A DNA stretch of 64,000 nt from Pseudomonas sp. GM18 (GTDB lineage: Bacteria > Pseudomonadota > Gammaproteobacteria > Pseudomonadales > Pseudomonadaceae), in the NCBI RefSeq assembly GCF_000282195.1, contig NZ_AKJT01000044.1:62001-126000 (forward strand). Reading direction: 5' to 3'. Shown here one piece after another: positions 25,808 through 33,600 of this stretch. A model generated the notes under the pieces. The model searched no databases, had not been told where the DNA came from, and saw nothing but the letters and a program-made list of their open reading frames with translations. Numbering within the stretch: position 1 is the first letter of the stretch; every line of letters begins with the position of its first letter. The translations under genes and the position numbers were made by a program.

Positions 25808-27313
25808 TCATTTACCTGCCAAGGAGGGAGAGGCGTTTTCGGGAGCAGGGATTTCGGGCACGTAGCCGCCCCCCAACGCCCGGCTCAGATTGGCCTGAAG
25901 GGAAAGTGCTCTGGATTTCAGATCAACCAGTTGACGTGTTTCGGTCAACGTTGAGTTTTCAGTTGCCAGTACCTGCAGATAGGTGGCCAGTCCCGCGGCG
26001 TACCGTTTGTTCACCAAGTCGGCGGCGGCCTGTGCAGTGGCTACGGCTTCATTCTGTTGGGCCAGGCGTTCTTTTAACCAACGCAGTGAAGACAACTGGT
26101 CAGCGATATCGCGCAGGGCATCGACGACCGTCTGGTTGTAGTTCTCGACCGCCAGATCGTAAGCCGCGTCCTGGGCGTCCAGATTCCCGCGCAATCGACC
26201 GCCCTCAAAGATCGGCAGACTTATCGCGGGTGCGAATCCCACTATGCGGCTGCTACGTTCGCTGAAGGTATCAAAGCCAAGACTTTGCAGGCCAATGAAG
26301 GACGTCAGGTTAACGTTGGGATAAAAGCGAGCTTTCGCCACATCGATTTCATGGCTCGAGGCTTCAACGCGCCATCTTTGCGCAACGACGTCTGGGCGAT
26401 GACCAATCAACTCGGCTGGGAGGTTGGTCGGCAGCGCTACGGTATCGCTGGACTGAAGATGGGGCCTTGTGATCGTCCGTCCCCGGTCTGGGCCCTTGCC
26501 CAGCAAGGAAGCCAGTTTGTTTTGGTTGAGTTCGATCGATTCTTTCAGTGCGGCAATATTCGCTCTACTGGCAGGCAGGGAGGCTTGGGACTGCTTGATG
26601 TCGATCTGAGTATCCAGTTCAGCTACGAATCGCTGACGGGTCAGTTTCTCGATTTGCTCTTGCTGCGCCAACAGTGTTTGAGCCACATCCATTTGTTCGT
26701 AGGTGTTCTGCAATGCAATGTAGGCTTGCACGATCGATGCAGACAGCATCAGTGCCGCCGCACGCTCATCGACTTCAAGTGCATGTCGACGGCCTACGGC
26801 TGCTTCAACGGCCGAACGGTTTTTGCCCCAGAAGTCCAGCTCATAACCCACATTCAGAGTGGCCTGATTGACGTTCTGCCAAGTGCCTCTCACCGGCGCA
26901 GGCGTGGTGCCGTTGGAACTGAAGCGCTCGCGGGTCGAGCTCATCGCTGCATCGACATGAGGCAATAATTGGGCCCCTTCGATAGCCTCCAGAGCGCTGG
27001 CCTGACGCACTCGCGCCGCCGCAGATCGCAGGGAAGGGCTGTTAGCCAAGGCCTCCTTGATCAGAGCATCGAGTTGCGAATCCTTGAAGCTGGCCCACCA
27101 GTTTTCAGTGGGCCAGGCCGCCGGGGACAGCGTGATTGCACTGTCGGCAAGAGTCTCGCTGACATCGGTGGGCGCGAGCAGATGCGACTGCGGCTTCAGG
27201 TCACTGAAGGAGCATCCGGCTAGCAGGACCAACATCATCGCCAACGACGCTCGCAGGGAGAGCCGATAAGTGGATCGAACATCCGTTGTACGCTCTGGTT
27301 TAAGACTGTTCAT
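25808..27313 (-). CDS. Outer-membrane efflux lipoprotein (NodT family)
   Basis: 501-residue outer-membrane factor of the TolC/NodT type. The lipobox LLAGC near residue 34 marks lipid attachment. The two OEP repeats follow with their helical hairpins (QLDALIKEALANSPSLRSAAARVRQA and later VNKRYAAGLATYLQVL). The start at 27313 (MNSLKPER) is chosen because the signal peptide then has normal length; the frame is open 26 codons further. It is the third component of the pump encoded by the next two genes. Confidence 0.88.
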   Translation of the reverse strand: MNSLKPERTTDVRSTYRLSLRASLAMMLVLLAGCSFSDLKPQSHLLAPTDVSETLADSAITLSPAAWPTENWWASFKDSQLDALIKEALANSPSLRSAAARVRQASALEAIEGAQLLPHVDAAMSSTRERFSSNGTTPAPVRGTWQNVNQATLNVGYELDFWGKNRSAVEAAVGRRHALEVDERAAALMLSASIVQAYIALQNTYEQMDVAQTLLAQQEQIEKLTRQRFVAELDTQIDIKQSQASLPASRANIAALKESIELNQNKLASLLGKGPDRGRTITRPHLQSSDTVALPTNLPAELIGHRPDVVAQRWRVEASSHEIDVAKARFYPNVNLTSFIGLQSLGFDTFSERSSRIVGFAPAISLPIFEGGRLRGNLDAQDAAYDLAVENYNQTVVDALRDIADQLSSLRWLKERLAQQNEAVATAQAAADLVNKRYAAGLATYLQVLATENSTLTETRQLVDLKSRALSLQANLSRALGGGYVPEIPAPENASPSLAGK

Positions 27314-27387
27314 GAGCGATATTCTCTGGCCCAGATAGGCGGGGTTATGCGATGTTTGCCATGACACTGAACGTAGCGGCCCATCTT

Positions 27388-28224
27388 TCAACGGGGTTGC
27401 AGCTTTCCGAACGCACCACGCTGATAGCCGTCAATGGCTTCAGCCAGCGCGTGCTGAGAGGCGAGCGCCAGTGGTCCTTGCCAATAGACGGGTTGATCCA
27501 ACGGGACACCAGAAAACAACACGGCCTTGGCGTTGCCCCTAGGTGCGCTCAACCCAACCACGCGGTCGTCACGCAGCGGTAGATTCACCGGCAGCGTGAG
27601 TTCGCTGAGATTGAAGGGAAGCCCGTCGACCATCACTTCGCCGTCAATCGGCATCACGAACGCCACATGACCTTCGGGGATCGGGACGCTGACTTCAGCG
27701 CCGTCCTCAAGAGAGATGTCCAGCACGCTCACTTCGGTGGGAACCGACAAGGGCGACGACACCTGGGCGAAACTGCCCAGTGGCACGCGCACCTTGACCC
27801 CTGGCAATCGCACCACGGGCACTTCTTGCGCTTCGAGAGTCAGTGCAAACGGCGCGTCGGCTTGGCGCTCCAGCGGTAAATTGATAAAAATTTGCAGCAT
27901 GTGCACCGTCTTACCCGGCTCGGCCGGCACCTCCTCATGCACCACACCTTTACCCGCCGCCGTCCAGTGCAGCCCTCCCGGTTGAATCAGGTTGCGATTG
28001 CCCAGCGCGTCCCGGTTATCAATCCCGGTCTCGGAATCAAGAAACAGATAGGACACGGCCGAGAAACCGGCATGTGGGTGCGGTGGAAATGTTGGCCCGC
28101 TGATCCAGGCATGATCGACTGCGAGGAAGGGGTCGATAGGCTTGGCGAACTGATTTCCACGCAGGCTGAAGGCCCGGAACTGACTGCCGTGATTCATGCG
28201 CTGCAAACGTGCGATGGGTAACAT
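27388..28224 (-). CDS. Pirin-family protein
   Basis: 278-residue bicupin with the pirin metal-site motif PPHPHAGFSAVSY in the N-terminal cupin, HWTAAGKGVVHEE after it, and a full C-terminal tail ending in QRGAFGKLQPR. It is the longer paralogue of the pirin at 20498; a third, more distant one is at 54379. It sits 12 bp after the Old Yellow Enzyme gene, so it is cotranscribed with it. Its role (flavonoid oxidation, redox sensing or regulation) is not shown. Confidence 0.82.
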   Translation of the reverse strand: MLPIARLQRMNHGSQFRAFSLRGNQFAKPIDPFLAVDHAWISGPTFPPHPHAGFSAVSYLFLDSETGIDNRDALGNRNLIQPGGLHWTAAGKGVVHEEVPAEPGKTVHMLQIFINLPLERQADAPFALTLEAQEVPVVRLPGVKVRVPLGSFAQVSSPLSVPTEVSVLDISLEDGAEVSVPIPEGHVAFVMPIDGEVMVDGLPFNLSELTLPVNLPLRDDRVVGLSAPRGNAKAVLFSGVPLDQPVYWQGPLALASQHALAEAIDGYQRGAFGKLQPR

Positions 28225-28236
28225 GGCTGTGCTCCC

Positions 28237-29307
28237 TCAGACGCTTTGCGTTGCGGGCAAAGCAGGGTAGTCGATATACCCTTGCGCGCCCGGTGCGTAG
28301 AACGAGTTCTTGTCTGGAGCATTAAGCTCGGCGCCTGTGCGAAAACGCTCGGGCAGATCCGGGTTGGCGAGGAATGCACTGCCAAATACGGCAGCATCGG
28401 CGCGGCCATCAGCGATCAGGGATTCGGCGGAGTGTTGATCGAGCCCGCCACCGATCAGGTAGCTGCCGTCAAACAGTGGACGTAACAAGGCGTGGTAGTC
28501 GACATTGGCGCCGAACAGGGCGACATGCAGATAGGCGAGATTCAGCCCATGCAGGTGTTCGACCAGATAGGTATAGGTTTCTTGCGGGTTGGCATCGACG
28601 ATGTCGTTGAAATTCATTTCAGGCGAGATTTTGAGACCCACCCGGTCACCACCGATTTCCGTCGCAATAGCGGACAGCACGTCCAATACAAAACGCACAC
28701 GGCTTTCAACCGATCCACCGTATTCATCCGTGCGCTGATTGCTGCCAGTCGAGAGGAACTGTTCAGGCAGGTAGCCCGACGCGGCATGCAACTCGACGCC
28801 GTCGAAGCCAGCTTCCATGGCCAGGCGCGCCGCTTGGCGATAGCCTTCAATGACCGCGGCAATCTCAACCACGCTCAGTGCATGGGGGGTAACGAAATCC
28901 TGAAGGCCCGTCGCGGTCCAAGTCTGGCCAGCGGGTTTGATCGCGGAAGGTGCCTGTGGCAGGGCGCCATTCGGCAGCAACGAAGGGTGCGAAATGCGAC
29001 CGCTGTGCATCAACTGCATGAAAATCCGTCCGCCACGAGCATGCACGGCCTCAGTGACATGCTTCCATGCAGCGACCTGCTCGGCGGTTTCGATACCAGG
29101 GGTACGGACATAACCCTTGCCCATTGCAATGGGGAACACGCCTTCACTGATGATCAAGCCGGCACTGGCACGCTGGGCGTAGTAAGTCGCAACCAGTTCG
29201 CTTGGCACGCCGGCATCATCGGAACGCGAACGCGTCATTGGGGCCATGACCATGCGGTTGGACAGGGTGTAGCGGCTGACCTGAACTTGAGAAAAGAGAG
29301 AATTCAT
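28237..29307 (-). CDS. Old Yellow Enzyme (NADH:flavin oxidoreductase, NemA/XenB-like)
   Basis: 356-residue FMN-dependent ene-reductase with a TIM-barrel fold: MAPMTRSRSDDAGVP near the start, ELHAASGYLPEQFLS and YGGSVESRVRFVLD in the middle and GSAFLANPDLPERF near the end. It reduces activated double bonds, N-ethylmaleimide or nitro compounds. The AAGGAG site 7 bp before ATG 29307 fixes the start. It heads the six-gene leftward operon of pirin, efflux pump and FAD monooxygenase; the promoter copies that of the LysR at 13946. Confidence 0.9.
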   Translation of the reverse strand: MNSLFSQVQVSRYTLSNRMVMAPMTRSRSDDAGVPSELVATYYAQRASAGLIISEGVFPIAMGKGYVRTPGIETAEQVAAWKHVTEAVHARGGRIFMQLMHSGRISHPSLLPNGALPQAPSAIKPAGQTWTATGLQDFVTPHALSVVEIAAVIEGYRQAARLAMEAGFDGVELHAASGYLPEQFLSTGSNQRTDEYGGSVESRVRFVLDVLSAIATEIGGDRVGLKISPEMNFNDIVDANPQETYTYLVEHLHGLNLAYLHVALFGANVDYHALLRPLFDGSYLIGGGLDQHSAESLIADGRADAAVFGSAFLANPDLPERFRTGAELNAPDKNSFYAPGAQGYIDYPALPATQSV

Positions 29308-29335
29308 TACGGGGCTCCTTAGTGGTGATGGAGCC

Positions 29336-29404
29336 ATCATTGATCAATCCGGATCTGGGATAAACTGGGTAAAACTGAAATGACTGATCCACTTATGGAG
29401 CAAT
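29336..29404. promoter_or_regulatory. Promoter/operator of the efflux operon, copy of that at 13873
   Basis: Gapless similarity to 13873-13941 from ATCATTGATCA through GGGATAAAC to GGAGCAAT. At 13946 this is followed by a LysR start; here the match stops at GGAGCAAT and unrelated sequence follows. The layout is that of a divergent LysR-operon pair from which the regulator has been cut off. Confidence 0.7.
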
Positions 29405-29512
29405 GTCTCTAACGGGGTCCGCGATTACGTTCAGACAAATTGAGTTGAACCTTCAGGATGGGAGGATGAAGTAAGAAAACAGGAGGAGGGCGGGTTGGGA
29501 TAGGTACCTAGT

Positions 29513-29617
29513 ATCGGCGCTTGCGTCGGGCAGGTCGGCAAATTCATCTGCATCGGTTTGAACTACGCCGACCATCCGGCCGAGTCGAATATGGACGTGC
29601 AAATTCCGGATACCTAA
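29513..29617 (+). pseudogene. Fragment of a fumarylacetoacetate hydrolase-family gene
   Basis: Thirty-four codons ending in TAA at 29615-29617 translate to a stretch with the family landmarks GQVGKFICIGLNY and ADHPAES. In complete FAH-type proteins this lies just before the metal-binding domain. No start, no upstream domain and nothing after the stop are present, so this is a relic. Confidence 0.75.
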
Positions 29618-29643
29618 CAACGAACTATAACTAAATTACACGG

Positions 29644-30139
29644 CTATTTAGTTTGGTTATATCTTAATGAAATATAACCAGCAGACAAAAAGGTCAGGGC
29701 GCTTTCTTGGTTACCACCCCCGATACTGAAGCTTTTGTAAACGAAATAACCCGCCACTCGCCATTGCTTGTCATCTTCGCGAAAAACTACCTTTTCCATT
29801 ACAGGCCCGGTAGAGAACATCGATATGGGTAGTGAAGCCGATATTGGCGGATTTACGCTCCACGAAAGTGCCCAATCCCAGACGCATCGCCTTGACTGTG
29901 TTGCTCCAGATAACCTCGGGGGTCGTAGCTTTAAGCAGCGGACTGGTCAATGACCAACTCTGATCGGCTTTGCCAGAATCAAGCAGTTGCAGAAACACGA
30001 CCGTAGCCTCAAACACTTGGCGTTGTTGTTGTTTGGTAGCAGGCTCCGACGCGATGACCTTGGGCGGGATCTTGTTGAAGCTGATGTCGCAGCCCGATAA
30101 CAGCGACAGCATTAAAAGCACAGCGGCGAGATGCTTCAT
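29644..30139 (-). pseudogene. Frameshifted DUF4019-type lipoprotein gene
   Basis: The ATG at 30139 (behind GAGG) starts MKHLAAVLLMLSLLSGC, a lipoprotein signal with its lipobox cysteine, then a DUF4019-like region with FLQLLDSGKADQSWSLTSP. This frame runs to a stop at 29771 but becomes unfamily-like after TTHID near 29820. The neighbouring frame picks up the expected C-terminus (FSTGPVMEKVVF, then DKQWRVAGYFVYKSF) and ends in TAG at 29644. A single-base shift near 29820 therefore splits an otherwise complete gene. A sequencing error could give the same picture. Confidence 0.65.
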
Positions 30140-30264
30140 GCAAAGCCTCATGAGATGGCGGCGTCTATGGAGCGAGTAAAGATGAGGATCCTGGGGATTG
30201 CCATCGGCAGAGAGGAAACACGGGGTGTGTGAGCTTGCATCTGACCGGCACCGCCCCTGAATAC

Positions 30265-30297
30265 GTAATGCGTTATTACACATAATGTATATTATGT
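30265..30297. promoter_or_regulatory. Two adjacent AT-rich inverted repeats
   Basis: GTAAT-N5-ATTAC (30265-30279) directly followed by ACATAAT-N4-ATTATGT (30280-30297). It lies 126 bp upstream of the frameshifted lipoprotein gene and could be an operator; no regulator is identified. Confidence 0.35.
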
Positions 30298-30632
30298 TAA
30301 ATGATGTGTCAGAGCGGAACTTTTACAAAAGCTCCGCCTGCACAGCGCGAGTGTGACCGCTACCCCTTAACCGGAATCTGACCAGAGTTAACACAGATGA
30401 AGACCAGTAAATCGGAAAACCAGACTCCACTCAGCCTCCTGTGATACATGGTGCTGATTAATAAGCAGTTCCCAGAGCGATCTTCCAACCCCGCTGAGCT
30501 GTTTGCAGCTATGTGAAACTGGTTAATCGGAAGAATATTGGATGTTCTATCCAGATTAAGAGTTGAGCTTGCTATGCATGGAAAATTGTCCCTAAATTTT
30601 GGGATGTTTTCCTGGTCACCAGGATGACAAGC

Positions 30633-30654
30633 CCTGGGCCGAACAGCCCAGGGT
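30633..30654 (-). terminator. Stem-loop just downstream of the giant STAND gene
   Basis: Eight-base-pair stem CCCTGGGC/GCCCAGGG with a six-base loop, 14 bp past the stop of the leftward gene. A second short dyad CCTGGT-C-ACCAGG lies beside it. No T-run, so termination strength is unclear. Confidence 0.5.
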
Positions 30655-30667
30655 CGTCACACCAACG

Positions 30668-33600
30668 TTATTTGGAGATGCGTCGCGAGCTGACCAGATT
30701 CTCTCGTAGAAAATAGGCTCGGGCAGAACCTCCTTTCACGATGCAATCCAAAATGGTAAGGCAATCTTTGTGTTGTGCCCTACTTAACTCCCCACGCTCA
30801 TCCACGTTTAAAAAACGCGCAACAGCCATCTCTAGGGAATAACATGAGCTAACTTCTTCGAAGGCCAGACTTGGGTCGAGGCGTAGAGCTCCAGCCACTG
30901 TATGAATGCCCTCATGCAGAAAATGATCAGGATAGTTATACATGTGTGCAGCGAGTGACTCAAAAACACTCGAATTCATAACAAACTGTTTCGTGAAATC
31001 GATCAGGTAGCGGGCTCCATGAGTCATACGTGCACGCTCAGCCTCATTAGCCTTGCCCCTCATAGGGTAATTCAGATACAGCATCCCCCTCAGAAACTCT
31101 CTGACGCTGTCTCGCTTAGAATGCGGCAATAGGCCTGGATCAACAGTTGCAGCATACTGCATCTCAGGTTCGTACAGCCTCCAAAGGCCCCAGATAGCAT
31201 CCAGAGACATTGACTTCTCTAGTTCGATTTCAGCGGAAAGCTTAACCATATACATGAAAGACGGATCATTACGGCAGCCTTGCAGCACCCAGTCACGAAC
31301 AGGCTCGAAATTAGCGGATGACGAAGCCACTATATGCTCCGCCAAACACTTTTGAATTGCTTCCTGAGCCTCTGTGTCAGCCCACAAGTCCCTATCTTCC
31401 TCGCGACCGCCACAGATATAGCTCACAACCCCACTCAAGATGGCCTTAACATGATCATCGTCGCTTGCCAAAGGTTGCATGAGCAATATCAAATGCAACG
31501 CCCCAGCATGCCGAACCTCAAAAACAAACGAGGTTGTGTCGAATGAAAATTCCGCAGACACAAGTTCTGACCTGTATCCATCCATAAATGCTATAGCTTC
31601 TTCTCCCTTAACACCTCCTCTTCCAGACCTAATCATTATATAACAGCTTTGTTCTATCTCCGGAAGACGCATTATCCAAGCAGTACAAGCCAATGCAAAG
31701 TCCCTGTCAATGGCCCACACATAATGACGCACGCCCTTCGCAGCAGCTGCCCGTACGTAATCATTCGGATGAGTCAGGCAAATCGCGATTAAATGTTTAA
31801 CTTCGTTCCAGTCCTCCTCCGGAACGACTTCAAACAGTTTTGGGATTATAAAAGCACAAGCCGATTCTCCAGCCAAGTCGCCCATGCCGGCGGATGCAAG
31901 GCCATTGAAATCATTAGCCCCGTAACTAATAACCTGCACTATTTGCTGGATGATCCAGTCAAGATCCTCATCAGACAGTGAGTCCAAATGATCGCGCAAC
32001 CCAATTGCGGCCGTCGTTACGGCTGCACCCAGCGCCATCATTCCAAATGTTGTCTGTGCCACCTCCTTAGCAAGATCATCTAGCAGCCCAATGGCCTCTT
32101 GTAATGCTTGAGGATAGGTTTCATACAGGTCAGCCTTAGAGTCATTATTGTTGAAGGCCATATCAGACCATCTGTGCAAGCGAAAAATGCGCTGATCGAA
32201 ACTTTGTTGAGCATTGTGTGCGACTCTTTTCTGCTCCAGTTTGGATGGGAGTGGTTTCGCCACTCTAAGCTCGAATTTATTCTTCTCTTGTGTTGGCACT
32301 ACCGTCATATCTCTGGTATCGGTACGATGCAGCATGTACTGGATACTCTCAGACTCTTCGGGTGGCAGGTTTTTAAATGAATCGAGAATAGACAGTGCAT
32401 GGGACTGAAGCTCGGGATCAAGCTGAATTTCTAATAGCAGATCCTCTAGTGAGCGGGCTCTCCAAGGACGCGTATTAGACGTCTTGCGCTCATCAATATA
32501 GGCTTCCGCGAGCGGTTCTCGACCGAAGGGAACTCGTGGATACCCCATTGGAGTGCGTTCCTTGACAACCCTGTTAATCTCAAGGCCGTAGAAATGCTCA
32601 CACCTAAGGATAGGAAGGGCTTCGCTCCCCACCTTTTTTGGAAAGGCGACTGCAATTGATGCCAGGAGACCTGTAATCAATCCAGAACGGCTATTCTCAA
32701 GAAGGTAGTTGAAAACTCTTTTGAATTCGGCATCGTTGCTTTCTGATTGAGCTTGTCGGATCAGCCAGTTTTCCAGTGCCATGATTGCGCAGTGCAGCAT
32801 CCCAGGTACTACAGATAACCCTCGATATGCTTTCCAAAGCTGTGGGGATACCCACTGCACGATGTCTGACCCATTGTTCAGCCTTAGAGTGACCTGGGCA
32901 AGCTTCGATTCATCGTATAGGTCTGACCACTCCGGCGCAGCGTTAGTATCAGGTGACTGTGCTTCAACCAAGGCATCCGTACACCAATTACAGAGTTCGA
33001 GAATGAAGCTGATAGCTCTTTCAGAATGAAAAGCTAACAGCGCATGGAAGGGCCCTTTCAGACCACTTGAACCAGGGGACAAGTCGACATTTTCAAGCCC
33101 GAACGAATCATTTCGTCTATAACCATAATAATGGTCGTCTTCCACCTTGAACCACTCGTGACGCGCCAGACGTATGACAGTGTCGGGCATATGCTGACAC
33201 AGCACACCAGCACTTTCTCGATTGAGCGCTAGTTGGGTGAGCGATCTGACATAGGATGGCCTACTCGCGCTTTTGGCCATGAATACATCACGCTCAAGCA
33301 GTGCTTCAAGCTCTTCTCTTATCACACGAGCTAGCCTCAGGACAATTAAGATCAGTTTAGATCTCATCTCATCGCGCGAATAAGAGTCTTTGTTTACTTC
33401 GATAATCTGCAAGGCTAATAATGCAGCCTCCCTGAGAGCTGCATCTGCCCAGTCGCTTAAATGATAACTACCCCCCCAAACACTCAACGTCTCGGAGACA
33501 CTCTTGAGAATTTCGACAGGCAATGATTGTCGGTGGTTATAGGCAAACTCAAAGCACGCACTCCATCCTAGCCCAAACGGGGTCAGGACTAAGGTGTTTG

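Larger units (their letters stand above)
30140..30667. other. 528-bp gap without a gene
   Basis: No supported coding frame. It holds the AT-rich double dyad at 30265-30297, a smaller imperfect hairpin at 30314-30337 and the stem-loop at 30633-30654 next to the end of the giant NTPase gene. Base composition is AT-richer than in the catabolic region. Confidence 0.6.
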
